From an uncultured Isoptericola sp. (GTDB lineage Bacteria > Actinomycetota > Actinomycetes > Actinomycetales > Cellulomonadaceae), in assembly GCA_947497265.1 (NCBI GenBank), contig CANMFP010000013.1:1-64000 (forward strand): 64,000 bases of DNA, read 5' to 3'. Made by a program: the position numbers and the translations under genes. The stretch's first letter is position 1. The number at the start of each line of letters is the position of its first letter. Under the pieces are notes generated by a model. The model ran no database searches. It was not told the DNA's origin and saw only the letters and a program-made list of their open reading frames with translations. This document shows, in pieces, positions 1 to 6,460 of the stretch.

Positions 1-1
1 C

Positions 2-196
2 ACAGTGGGCCGCTGGTTCGAGCGCCTCGGCATCAACAAGCGCCGGCACCTGGACCCCGACGGGTCGTCCAACCGTCCCGACGAGCTGTCACAGCGGATG
101 ACGGGCAAGCGACCGTTCGAGGCCGACCTACTCGCCGACATCGCTGCCCAGTTCAAGGTGACGGTGCCCGAGCTAGTCAGCGGGCAGGCTGCCTGA
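2..196 (+). CDS. Partial HTH (XRE-like) DNA-binding protein, 5' end outside window
   Basis: The frame is open from the window edge and ends at TGA 194-196. The visible ~64 residues contain a segment with SQRMTGKRPF followed by LLADIAAQFKVTVPELVSG. This is the typical C-terminal half of a Cro/C1-type HTH domain: recognition helix, then the helix that chooses 'which residues are started at'. A GTG at position 5 could be a start, but the missing first HTH helices suggest the gene begins left of the window. A strong hairpin terminator follows at 214-250. In the context of an integrated element this could be a repressor or control protein. The role is inferred, and only the HTH-like tail is visible. 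Confidence 0.5.
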   Translation, partial: TVGRWFERLGINKRRHLDPDGSSNRPDELSQRMTGKRPFEADLLADIAAQFKVTVPELVSGQAA

Positions 197-213
197 GGCA
201 GAACGAATCAAGA

Positions 214-250
214 GCGCCCCCCGGCTCCAGCTTGGGAACCCGGGGGGCGC
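214..250 (+). terminator. Rho-independent-type terminator after the HTH gene
   Basis: An 11-bp perfect stem (GCGCCCCCCGG pairing with CCGGGGGGCGC) with a 15-nt loop is followed by CTTTCGG. It sits 18 bp after the HTH stop codon. The minus-strand SecB-like gene ends at 313, so the hairpin may serve transcripts from both sides. Confidence 0.7.
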
Positions 251-312
251 CTTTCGGCTTCAGACAACCGCGGGGCAAACCCGGCTGCCGGCTGTGCTCC
301 CCAGATATACGA

Positions 313-789
313 CTAGTTGTCCAATTCAACGACATGGTCATCAGGGAATGCACTCAGCGGCTCAAGCATGTCCAGGGTGAATGGTGGATAGCCCATTCGC
401 TGGACCGCTGATTGGACGGCCTCGCGCGCGAACGGATGGATGTTCACCAATCCAATAATTGCGGAAAACGCCACCCCGTCATCTTCGGCAATGGATTCAT
501 CATCACGCTTTCGGTACGTCGCAACATGCTCGACGCGCACCCGCCAAGCCTCCAACTCCGGGTCGTCGTCAGCCGTTGCGGTGACGTTGTAGCGCGCGAA
601 AACATCGAACTGGCGATCCTCCACGCGGTCTCGCGCTTTGAACTGAATCTCGGTCTCTACGCTCATCGGGCCCTCAATAGAAGGGTGAGCGCAGCGCATA
701 TCCGAGTGAGCCACCCGTATATCGGCAAGGTCGCAAACGTTGTGCACCCTCGCAGCACGCTCGCGCAATTCGGCCACGGTGGACTTCAT
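313..789 (-). CDS. SecB-like chaperone of a toxin-antitoxin-chaperone (TAC) module
   Basis: This 158-aa protein has the size of SecB. Its C-terminal part reads HPFAREAV...RMGYPPFTLDML, the pattern that ends SecB and the SecB-like TAC chaperone Rv1957 of M. tuberculosis (YPYIREYV...LALPPLTLEIL). Its ATG overlaps the antitoxin stop as ATGA, so it is the third gene of a higB-higA-secB operon, the same order as Rv1955-Rv1956-Rv1957. In that family the chaperone binds a C-terminal extension of the antitoxin and keeps it stable, so loss of chaperone frees the toxin. That role is known for the family and inferred here. Sequence similarity was judged by eye; general SecB function in export is unlikely in an actinobacterium. 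Confidence 0.72.
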   Translation of the reverse strand: MKSTVAELRERAARVHNVCDLADIRVAHSDMRCAHPSIEGPMSVETEIQFKARDRVEDRQFDVFARYNVTATADDDPELEAWRVRVEHVATYRKRDDESIAEDDGVAFSAIIGLVNIHPFAREAVQSAVQRMGYPPFTLDMLEPLSAFPDDHVVELDN

Positions 790-1160
790 GCGGCACCGTT
801 CTTGACCACGCGCAGATGACTCTCGTTGTGCCTATATGAGTCGACGGAGTAGCCGCCATGAGCTGGCCGCGAATCGAGCCGGACGCTGCGAGACTGGGCC
901 CGCTTGTCGACCAGCTGAACCTCTATCCCAAAGTCAAGGACATGCAGCATATCTGAAAGACTTCTGAGGGAAAGATTGCGCTGCCCACTGAGTCGCTGAC
1001 TCACCGCTGACCTTGACAAATCTAGCTCTTCGGCGAGGTCGGCGCGGTTAAGACCGCGGCTATGAAGCGCTTCCTCTACAAGTTCGGAAGCCCCGAGCAG
1101 CAGACGTTCCTGGTCAAGAACTCTCTCACTCGTGGTCGTACTCTTGAACCAGTTACTCAT
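786..1160 (-). CDS. higA: HigA-type HTH antitoxin with C-terminal extension
   Basis: 124 aa. The start at 1160 is preceded by GGAGGGGG and overlaps the toxin stop (ATGA). Residues ~38-75 (NRADLAEELDLSRSAVSQRLSGQRNLS) form a clear Cro/C1-type HTH. A ~45-residue tail rich in polar residues follows (to NGAA). In TAC systems such a tail after the HTH is the chaperone-addiction region bound by the SecB-like protein, which matches the downstream neighbour. The protein presumably neutralises the upstream HigB-like toxin and represses the operon. The gene order toxin first, antitoxin second is the HigBA arrangement. Confidence 0.75.
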   Translation of the reverse strand: MSNWFKSTTTSERVLDQERLLLGASELVEEALHSRGLNRADLAEELDLSRSAVSQRLSGQRNLSLRSLSDMLHVLDFGIEVQLVDKRAQSRSVRLDSRPAHGGYSVDSYRHNESHLRVVKNGAA

Positions 1161-1540
1161 GATGGACCCCCTCCATAGATTCGCTGGGCCTTCTTTGCTT
1201 CTGCGGCCACTCGTTTGTCCTTCGGCTTTCTCAGACCGTGAGTCGCATACCAAATGCGTCCCCGGGAAACCACGTAGAGGCGCCATCCGGGGCCCCTGTG
1301 AACCTTGATCTCATCGACCGGTGGGCTTCCGGGAACGTTCAGCCTTCGCATGGCGTCGGGGGACCGTAGGAAGCCTCGCTCGCAGAGCATCTCTAGTCGC
1401 GCCTTGAAGGCCGCCTGGTAGTGGCCAGACAGGCCTTCTAGGAAGTCAAACGCCGGACATGAGCCATCATCGAGGACTACCCCAACAACTTGCCCCTTTC
1501 GCCCTGTTTCGAGCGGCTGCACCGCCGGTGGTGTAGACAT
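1157..1540 (-). CDS. higB: HigB/RelE-superfamily toxin
   Basis: 127 aa. The C-terminal half contains DEIKVHRGPGWRLYVVSRGRIWYATHGLRKPKDK. This is the RelE/HigB (phage Gp49-like) core, in which basic and aromatic residues around R-L-Y and H-G-x-x-K form the mRNA-cleaving surface. Family members are ribosome-dependent or free mRNA interferases. It is the first gene of the three-gene TAC operon and overlaps the antitoxin by 4 nt. ATG 1540 is preceded only by AAGGT, so the start is moderately certain. The position near one end of a mobile element is typical of addiction or anti-phage modules. Confidence 0.75.
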   Translation of the reverse strand: MSTPPAVQPLETGRKGQVVGVVLDDGSCPAFDFLEGLSGHYQAAFKARLEMLCERGFLRSPDAMRRLNVPGSPPVDEIKVHRGPGWRLYVVSRGRIWYATHGLRKPKDKRVAAEAKKAQRIYGGGPS

Positions 1541-1706
1541 ACCTTAACCGCGCCCAGCGCGGCGGGCAAGCCAGGGGGTCTGCGATGCGAGGGCCCGATG
1601 GGGTCGCAGCGCGAACGTCAGAGGGCTCATGCCACCGGACCCTACCTGCGGAGATGCCGGTACGCTCCGGCGAGGCAACAGTCGCTTTCAACTTTCACCC
1701 GCCCCG

Positions 1707-1988
1707 CTAGCGCCTCGTGACCGCTGACGCCCAGAGCCAGGCGAACCCCTCGCGTCCCGCAGGGTCGATGTAGCGCACGTAGACAGCCTTGGGCGTCCAG
1801 GCCAGCGCTTCACCGGTAGCTTCGAATGTCCGCCCCTTGCCGTCTGTGACCCAGGCGGTCACGGGCACGGGGTCAACAGGTCGCGTCGGTGGCTCCTGCC
1901 TCGCTTGCGGGGGCACCTCCGTGGCGAAGTCGCGCAGCGGTACCCGTTCAATCGCCTGGTCTCCACCCGCGCGTCGATTCGAACGCAT
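1707..1988 (-). CDS. Small phage-type protein of unknown function
   Basis: 93 aa from ATG 1988; the first ~42 residues are low-complexity and proline-rich. The compact conserved-looking part begins at VTAWVTDGKGRTFEATGEAL and ends WLWASAVTRR. A GTG at 1862 would start exactly there and give a 51-aa protein, which I think is at least as likely. The ATG at 1988 lies inside the perfect LexA-type palindrome at 1979-1994, another reason to prefer the downstream start. No function is recognised. The gene follows the HTH protein gene with a 9-nt gap and precedes the TAC operon on the same strand. Confidence 0.5.
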   Translation of the reverse strand: MRSNRRAGGDQAIERVPLRDFATEVPPQARQEPPTRPVDPVPVTAWVTDGKGRTFEATGEALAWTPKAVYVRYIDPAGREGFAWLWASAVTRR

Positions 1989-1994
1989 GTTCGA
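1979..1994. promoter_or_regulatory. LexA (SOS) box
   Basis: The sequence TCGAACGCATGTTCGA is a perfect match to the actinobacterial LexA consensus TCGAAC-N4-GTTCGA, extended to an 18-bp palindrome by flanking T and A. It lies between two minus-strand element genes, 1707-1988 and 1998-2237. DNA-damage control of an element gene next to a TAC module and an Xis-like gene would fit induction of an integrated phage-like element. The site is seen directly; the regulation is inferred. Confidence 0.75.
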
Positions 1995-1997
1995 AGG

Positions 1998-2237
1998 CTA
2001 CCGCAGCGGCCGCGCTCCCCTGCCCCGTCGTGGCGTACCCGTCCGGTCGAGACTACGACGGACGGCCGTCTGCGTGCGCCCCGTCAGCTCGCCGATCTCG
2101 CGCAACGACCGCCCGGCCGTGTACTCCGCAGCGACGAACGTGTCGAACCGCTCGACTTGGAACGGGTTGTATCCGTTCTTGAGGTCACCCCGAAACTGCG
2201 GCAGCACCTCGAGCACGGGCCGCGACGGGTACGACAT
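1998..2237 (-). CDS. Small HTH-domain protein
   Basis: 79 aa from ATG 2237, which overlaps the stop of the upstream Xis-like gene (TGA/ATG). After an N-terminal stretch (MSYPSRPVLEVLPQFRGDL) residues ~38-70 read AAEYTAGRSLREIGELTGRTQTAVRRSLDRTG. This is a recognisable helix-turn-helix of the kind found in sigma-70 region 4 and Homeodomain-like resolvase HTHs. The tail is Arg-rich (RRGRGARPLR). It is likely a small DNA-binding regulator of the element and translationally coupled to the excisionase-like gene. Its target is unknown; the LexA box lies just past its 3' end. Confidence 0.6.
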   Translation of the reverse strand: MSYPSRPVLEVLPQFRGDLKNGYNPFQVERFDTFVAAEYTAGRSLREIGELTGRTQTAVRRSLDRTGTPRRGRGARPLR

Positions 2238-2479
2238 CAGTCGTCGGACTCCTCGGGGGCCTCGTCCTGCACGTCCCCGCGCTCCACGGCCTCTCGCGTG
2301 GCGGCGTACTGGCGCTCGATGTACTCCTCGAGCTTGGTCCGATCGATCCGCCACACCTTCTTCGGACCGACCTGGATCGCCGGCAGGTCGCCGTTCTTGA
2401 GGATCGTGTACACCTGGGCCTTAGTAACCGCCAGCTCGTCGGACACCTGCTTCAGGTCAAGGAATCGCTTCGCTGTCAC
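2237..2479 (-). CDS. Excisionase/AlpA-like MerR-type HTH protein
   Basis: 80 aa from GTG 2479. The sequence VSDELAVTKAQVYTILKNGDLPAIQVGPKKVWRI is the winged-helix excisionase signature (HTH_17/Xis/AlpA): HTH, then G-D-L-P-A-x-x-V-G, then a wing with W-R-I. An acidic tail (DVQDEAPEESDD) follows. Such proteins bend DNA at att sites as recombination directionality factors or act as small regulators. It is a candidate partner for the serine integrase at the right end, though serine-integrase RDFs belong to many families, so this is inference. The SD before the GTG is weak. Confidence 0.7.
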   Translation of the reverse strand: MTAKRFLDLKQVSDELAVTKAQVYTILKNGDLPAIQVGPKKVWRIDRTKLEEYIERQYAATREAVERGDVQDEAPEESDD

Positions 2480-2530
2480 GGGGAGCAGTCTGCCAGCGAT
2501 AGTGTCGGACCCGCCCGATACGTTCCGCTC

Positions 2531-2812
2531 GTGGCACTCATAATCACCCTGTACATCCTCGCGGCCATTCTGCCCATCGCTGGGTTCGGACGTCTGCTCT
2601 GGCGTATCCAGGGCCGCTTGACTGACGCCGAGCGTCAGGCTGCGGAGCGCGGGCATTCGACCCCGACCGTCGACGATGTAGACGCCATGCTTGGTCGCGA
2701 CATCCGGACGCCGTTGCTCGAGGAGCGACGAGCACTGGTTTGGGACATCGCGTTCGTAGGCACGGGCCTGTTATTCGGCGCCGTGGCGAGCGTCTGGTCA
2801 CTGTTCATCTAG
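2531..2812 (+). CDS. Small membrane protein with two TM segments
   Basis: 93 aa from GTG 2531. Residues 2-24 (ALIITLYILAAILPIAGFG) and ~72-92 (IAFVGTGLLFGAVASVWSLF) are hydrophobic helices separated by a charged ~45-residue cytoplasmic-type loop rich in R, E and D. It is divergent from the Xis-like gene with 51 bp between, so the two promoters must overlap. A strong terminator follows 20 bp after the stop. No family is recognised. Possible roles for a small inner-membrane protein of an integrated element include superinfection exclusion or lysis control, but nothing in the sequence decides. Confidence 0.6.
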   Translation: MALIITLYILAAILPIAGFGRLLWRIQGRLTDAERQAAERGHSTPTVDDVDAMLGRDIRTPLLEERRALVWDIAFVGTGLLFGAVASVWSLFI

Positions 2813-2832
2813 CAATCGCCGCTCGCACAGAG

Positions 2833-2862
2833 GCGCCCCCGGTCCGTCTGGACCGGGGGCGC
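2833..2862. terminator. Bidirectional terminator hairpin
   Basis: A 13-bp perfect stem (GCGCCCCCGGTCC / GGACCGGGGGCGC) with the loop GTCT is followed by TCTTCTCGTC. It lies between the convergent genes 2531-2812 (+) and 2871-3029 (-), so it can terminate both. Confidence 0.75.
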
Positions 2863-2870
2863 TCTTCTCG

Positions 2871-3029
2871 TCATCCCATCCGGGTGCAGTGCTGGCAACG
2901 CCGGTTGCCACCGGTATCGGGTCTGCGGTTGCGCGGCGGGATCCGGCTTCCCGACGGACAGTCATCGTGATCGTGGTAGACGTCCGGGTCGGTGGGGTCG
3001 CTGGAGTGGTACGGGCTGACCTTCGCCAT
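2871..3029 (-). CDS. 52-aa phage-type protein with Cys-x-x-Cys motif
   Basis: This short gene starts at ATG 3029 behind a very good SD (AAAGGAG, 6 nt spacing) and ends at TGA 2871-2873. It begins MAKVSPYHSSDPTDPDVYHD, contains HDDC near residue 24, the basic stretch IPPRNRRPDTGGNRRC, and the terminal CQHC motif, then ends TRMG. Three cysteines plus several histidines suggest a small zinc-binding fold. Similar small proteins starting MAKVSPYHS occur in actinobacterial integrative elements and phages, from memory and not checked. Function is unknown. Confidence 0.65.
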   Translation of the reverse strand: MAKVSPYHSSDPTDPDVYHDHDDCPSGSRIPPRNRRPDTGGNRRCQHCTRMG

Positions 3030-3170
3030 GTTCGGCTCCTTTGCCGGTAGCGCGTCGACTGTCCTGCCGAACGCTACCTACGTGCATGCCCTGGCGCTGG
3101 GGGCAAGCGGGTGAAACTCGCTGGCCCTACCGTGGGCACGGCAGTCACGACGACGAGGGAGTCGAGCACG

Positions 3171-3443
3171 ATGGCACGCGACAACGACCAGATCATCAGC
3201 CACCTCCGCAGCATTGAAACGCTGCTCGGCGACCTCAACGCGATCCGACACGGAGAGTATGAGCCGCCGAAGGGCGCCAGCTCGAACGATCGCCGCCCGC
3301 CGATGGCGACGCCGGACGACATCTACACGCTCCTGGAGGGCATCGAGTCGCGCCTCCAGCGGCAGAACGTGCTCCTGTGGCAGATCGGTGCGGCGATCAC
3401 GAAGGACGAAGATTCTTGGGCGAGGAAGGTGCAGGACTACTGA
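3171..3443 (+). CDS. Hypothetical coiled-coil-like small protein
   Basis: 90 aa from ATG 3171, preceded by GAGGGAG. An upstream GTG at 3111 would add 20 residues but lacks an SD. The sequence has two amphipathic segments, NDQIISHLRSIETLLGDLNAI and DDIYTLLEGIESRLQRQNVLL, with heptad-like leucine/isoleucine spacing, joined by a proline-rich linker. It ends 7 nt inside the 3' end of the convergent ART-Nudix gene. No family is recognised; a small oligomeric accessory protein is possible. Confidence 0.55.
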   Translation: MARDNDQIISHLRSIETLLGDLNAIRHGEYEPPKGASSNDRRPPMATPDDIYTLLEGIESRLQRQNVLLWQIGAAITKDEDSWARKVQDY

Positions 3444-4624
3444 GCCTGCTCCAGCAGCGCCCGCAGCTCGGGCCAGGTCTTCGCGAGCCCAGGATGCAGG
3501 TTGAGGCTGTCGACGTCGTCGAGGCGGACCCAGCGCAGATCTTCCGTCTCAGGCGAGTCCGTGTTCACGTCGAGCTTGCGGTCCGCGACGGCCAGAACCG
3601 TCGTGTAGTGCCAGTCCGCCCCATGGCTGTCATCGCGGTACTTTCCCACGATGTCGAGCGCTGAGACGTCCAGGGCCGTCTCCTCGACTGTCTCTCGCAG
3701 CGCGGCCGTTTGGTCGTCCTCGCCAGGCTCGAGAGCGCCGCCCGGAATGCTCCAGGCGTTGCCCTCCTCCGAGTGGTCGAACCGCAGCTGTAGCAGTACG
3801 TGCGTTGCGCGACGCTTGCGCCGCAGCCCGACTAGGAGCCCCGCGGCGCCCAGGTCACCCCAATGCGCCGCGCAGTCACAGGGCCGCTCGGGGACCTCCT
3901 CGACGTTGAGTCCGGTGGTATCGACGACCCACTCATCGCTGTATGCACGGGGCGCCCACCGAGTTCCGCTGACCCCGTCACGAGTGCCCGTCTCTCCGAT
4001 CTCGAACCGCTGCAGTCCGAGGACCGCAGACGGCGGAACATCGGTGAGGCGATAGATCTTGTGCGGCGCGTTCCCGACGAACCACCGCCGGTGCGTACCG
4101 AACAGCTCGGCGTGGGAGCGGCTCGACGTCCACGACAACCCGCTCGCACCCTCCGCCGTCGCCGCCCGATACAGCACCGGCACTTCGCTCGGGCGGTCCG
4201 TGCTGTACGGCCTTGAGGAGTCGCGATGCTTGTCGTCGTACTCGGTGTACCCGGCGGCTCGGAACATCTCGGTCCACTGCTCGGCCGACAGGCGCAGCAG
4301 CGGCACCATGCAGTGGGCGTACACCCAGAAGACCAGCTCTCGCAGGACCTTCTTCCGCAGGCCGTGTGTGTACAGGTCCCATAGCAGGCGAGGCGCGACG
4401 ACATGCTGCGCATGCTTCTGCGGGATCGCGCTCGGTCTCATGAACGCGGCGAGCGTGGGGACCCCGCAGCAGACTCGAACCTCCGCGGGGTCGAAGCGCC
4501 ACGGCTGGTCCAGCACGCGCACGAATTCGGACACCGACCACTCTGCCGGCGCAGGGGTGAGCGCCGGGTGGTTCGGATCGTTGAGCTTGGCGCCGCAGTC
4601 GGGGCAGCGCTCGGTCTTGGGCAT
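3437..4624 (-). CDS. Zn-ribbon / ADP-ribosyltransferase-like / Nudix fusion protein
   Basis: 395 aa. The N-terminus has CPDC (residues 7-10) and C52-C53, probably a zinc site. Residues ~147-240 resemble an R-S-E class ADP-ribosyltransferase: VPVLYRAA with R153, GLSWTSS with S164-W-T166 and an alanine/phenylalanine helix after it, then DEWVVD with E231. Residues ~262-390 form a Nudix hydrolase; the box at 295-320 (GGALEPGEDDQTAALRETVE then ETALDV) satisfies G-x5-E-x7-R-E-x2-E-E, although the canonical Gly near its end is Ala. ART enzymes use NAD+ and many Nudix enzymes cleave ADP-ribose or NAD-like compounds, so the pairing suggests linked NAD/ADP-ribose chemistry, possibly defence or host takeover. 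The Nudix call is firm, the ART call is by motif pattern only. It is a single gene within the element. Confidence 0.65.
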   Translation of the reverse strand: MPKTERCPDCGAKLNDPNHPALTPAPAEWSVSEFVRVLDQPWRFDPAEVRVCCGVPTLAAFMRPSAIPQKHAQHVVAPRLLWDLYTHGLRKKVLRELVFWVYAHCMVPLLRLSAEQWTEMFRAAGYTEYDDKHRDSSRPYSTDRPSEVPVLYRAATAEGASGLSWTSSRSHAELFGTHRRWFVGNAPHKIYRLTDVPPSAVLGLQRFEIGETGTRDGVSGTRWAPRAYSDEWVVDTTGLNVEEVPERPCDCAAHWGDLGAAGLLVGLRRKRRATHVLLQLRFDHSEEGNAWSIPGGALEPGEDDQTAALRETVEETALDVSALDIVGKYRDDSHGADWHYTTVLAVADRKLDVNTDSPETEDLRWVRLDDVDSLNLHPGLAKTWPELRALLEQAQ

Positions 4625-4666
4625 GTTCGGTTCCTCGTTGTCGGTGCCTCACGGGACACTCCGGGC

Positions 4667-5191
4667 ATGGATCTCGAGTCGTGGTTGGGCATCGGTGGCG
4701 CCGCCTTGGCCGCAGCGGCACTCGTGGTCGCCGTCCTGGCCCGCAAGGACTCGAAGCGCTCCGCGGACGCAGCAGACGACTCGGCCGCCTCCTCCAGGCG
4801 CTCAGCGGACGCCTCAGAACGCGCGTCAGAGATCAGCGAGCTAGAGGCCAAGCGCCGCGTGGAGCGCAGAGACGTCGTCTGGAAGCACTTCGAGGACGTC
4901 TCGACGCCGGGCCTATTCGTGTGGCGGAACGACGGCAGCACAACCGCCTACGACGTCACCGCTGTCGTCTACGTGAAAGATGAGCGGATAGAGAAGGATG
5001 TTGGGACGCTGAGACCAGGTGAGGACTTCGTGGTCGACGGATCCGAGATCCACAAGCGCGCAACTGAAGAGTGGCGCCGCGCAGCTGAGCAGGGAATCTT
5101 CTTCGGGCCAGGTCTCGGACAGTTCGCGAGGATCAGTTGGTCCAGCGAGCTGGGTACGCCGAGCATCGAAACGGTCCCGCGCCAGGAGTAG
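4667..5191 (+). CDS. Membrane-anchored coiled-coil protein
   Basis: 174 aa from ATG 4667, divergent from the ART-Nudix gene (43 bp apart). Residues ~5-25 (SWLGIGGAALAAAALVVAVLA) are one TM helix. Residues 27-70 are a Ser/Ala/Glu/Arg-rich heptad region (KRSADAADDSAASSRRSADA and following). The C-terminal ~100 residues look like a beta-rich domain (GLFVWRNDGSTTAYDVTAVV, VGTLRPGEDFVVDGSE, GQFARISWSSELG), the type found in many soluble or periplasmic domains of unknown function in actinobacteria. Topology with the C-terminal domain in the cytoplasm is likely because positively charged residues follow the helix. Function is unknown. Confidence 0.6.
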   Translation: MDLESWLGIGGAALAAAALVVAVLARKDSKRSADAADDSAASSRRSADASERASEISELEAKRRVERRDVVWKHFEDVSTPGLFVWRNDGSTTAYDVTAVVYVKDERIEKDVGTLRPGEDFVVDGSEIHKRATEEWRRAAEQGIFFGPGLGQFARISWSSELGTPSIETVPRQE

Positions 5192-5371
5192 CACCACCCC
5201 CGCCGCCATCCCCCTCCCCTCCCTGACCGGTCGTTCCCCCCGGCGTAACGACTTACACACACGGAGGATCCGAGAAGTCCGCCCGTGTGGAAAAACGCGG
5301 AGAGAGATAGGGCGCTATGCCCAAGGGGGCGCCTACAGGCGGGGGTGGGGGGCACATGCCCCGTGCCCACA

Positions 5372-5407
5372 CAAGAGGACGGGTCCGCGTTGGGACCCGA
5401 CCTCTTG
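5372..5407. terminator. Bidirectional hairpin between convergent transcripts
   Basis: Two 7-bp perfect arms (CAAGAGG, then CGGGTCC; GGACCCG, then CCTCTTG) are separated by one A-A mismatch and a 6-nt loop. It ends 7 bp before the stop of the last gene of the minus-strand replication operon and lies downstream of the plus-strand gene 4667-5191. The preceding 180 bp (5192-5371) are GC-rich with no recognisable gene. Confidence 0.65.
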
Positions 5408-5413
5408 CTGTCG

Positions 5414-5653
5414 TCATCGCGGCAGAATGTCGTCCGGTGTCTGGCCTTCGGGCATCGGGAACAGGTCAGTGACTGGACGCCCGTCAGCGAGTCGGGGCAT
5501 CAGCCTCAGCCGGTGTCGGTGTCCGTCGTGGTCGCGCTCGTGACTGATCTCGACACCGATCGGAACTCGCGTCGTGTCGAGCGTTCCATCCGAGTTGCGC
5601 GGCAGGTACGGATAGTCGCCGAGCGGTCCCGGCTCGAGCATGTCGTGAGCCAT
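5414..5653 (-). CDS. Small hypothetical phage-type protein
   Basis: 79 aa; its ATG overlaps the stop of the upstream gene. It is hydrophilic with many His, Asp and Pro residues (ISHERDHDGHRHRLRLMPRL) and ends EGQTPDDILPR. It is the last gene of a run of eight or nine overlapping minus-strand genes reaching back to 8030. No family is recognised. Confidence 0.5.
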   Translation of the reverse strand: MAHDMLEPGPLGDYPYLPRNSDGTLDTTRVPIGVEISHERDHDGHRHRLRLMPRLADGRPVTDLFPMPEGQTPDDILPR

Positions 5654-6126
5654 CAGCTCACCTCATCCGGATGCGCAGGGATGACGCTCTGGTCGTCGAT
5701 GAGGCCACCCGCTGCGGACTCCACGACCGTCGAGTGCATCGAGCCCAGGAACTCCGGAAACGTGGTGTCGATGGCGCGCAGCATAGGCAGGGGAGGGTCC
5801 TTCTCCAGGACCGTTGCGGCCTGCTCCGCTTGGTTCCGTGCCCACCCTCGGAACTGGCGGTGTGCGTGGTAGGAGATGTAAGCGTTCCATGCGCCCTGGA
5901 GGTCGCCCTGCGCCGCAGCCTTGGTGGCCTGGTGGAAGATGGGCGGCTCCTTCTCGGCAAGCTCGGCGTCCACGTCCTTGGCGCGGTCGTAGACGGTCTG
6001 CGCCCAGTCGTTGCGGGCCTGCTGGCGTCGCTGGGCGTCTGCCGCTGCGGCGGCTGCCTGTTCGGCGTAGAGGGCCTCAAGCTCGGACTCGAGCTCCTGG
6101 ACGGACTTGTTCTTTGTCGCGGTCAT
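5653..6126 (-). CDS. Hypothetical alpha-helical protein of the replication operon
   Basis: 157 aa from ATG 6126 behind AAGGAGAG. Residues ~8-60 form a long charged helix (SVQELESELEALYAEQAAAA, then QRRQQARNDWAQTVYDRAKD) and probably a coiled coil. A second helical region with aromatic residues follows (AYISYHAHRQFRGWARNQAE). The end is PEFLGSMHSTVVESAAGGLI. It has no TM segment and no recognised domain. It overlaps genes on both sides by 4 nt and is probably co-translated with them. Confidence 0.55.
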   Translation of the reverse strand: MTATKNKSVQELESELEALYAEQAAAAAADAQRRQQARNDWAQTVYDRAKDVDAELAEKEPPIFHQATKAAAQGDLQGAWNAYISYHAHRQFRGWARNQAEQAATVLEKDPPLPMLRAIDTTFPEFLGSMHSTVVESAAGGLIDDQSVIPAHPDEVS

Positions 6127-6344
6127 CGGTTGCTCTCCTTCTCGTCGTGGGCGGCCTTGGCCTCGTCGGCGTAGCCGGCCTGGAGCGTCAGGGTGGGCGA
6201 GAGCGGCATGCCCTTGTCCTCCATGCGCTGGATGGCCTCTCGTCGTTCGGCTGCCTCGCTGGTCCACAGGGAGGCCTTGGAGTCCAGGCGGCGCTGGGCT
6301 CGGCCTTCATTGCCGTCGTACAGGGGTGCTGTGGTGTCGGTCAT
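6123..6344 (-). CDS. Small hypothetical protein
   Basis: 73 aa from ATG 6344, which overlaps the stop of the 39-aa gene upstream (ATGA). It is highly charged and helical (GRAQRRLDSKASLWTSEAAE, RREAIQRMEDKG) and ends AAHDEKESNR. The overlap chain on both sides supports it as a real gene. No function is recognised. Confidence 0.5.
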   Translation of the reverse strand: MTDTTAPLYDGNEGRAQRRLDSKASLWTSEAAERREAIQRMEDKGMPLSPTLTLQAGYADEAKAAHDEKESNR

Positions 6345-6460
6345 CGGTTCTCCTCGGTCAGTAGGTCGCGAATCTCGGTCAGGAGTTCGCGTATGTCGTT
6401 GAGTTGTCGGTTCATGACGACGACGCGCATGTAGCGGTCGCCGCCTTCGGGTTCGGTCAT
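6341..6460 (-). CDS. 39-aa small protein
   Basis: The gene runs from ATG 6460 to TGA 6341-6343 and encodes MTEPEGGDRYMRVVVMNRQL followed by NDIRELLTEIRDLLTEENR. The second half is an ideal amphipathic leucine-zipper-like helix (I/L every 3-4 residues). The SD GGAGAAGGA precedes the ATG, and 4-nt overlaps join it to both neighbours, which is the main support for such a short gene. Confidence 0.55.
   Translation of the reverse strand: MTEPEGGDRYMRVVVMNRQLNDIRELLTEIRDLLTEENR

Noticed and set aside
1467-1691. Short minus-strand frame upstream of the HigB-like toxin
   Set aside because: It overlaps the toxin gene, has no SD and no recognisable protein features; the 1541-1706 gap is treated as the toxin promoter region.
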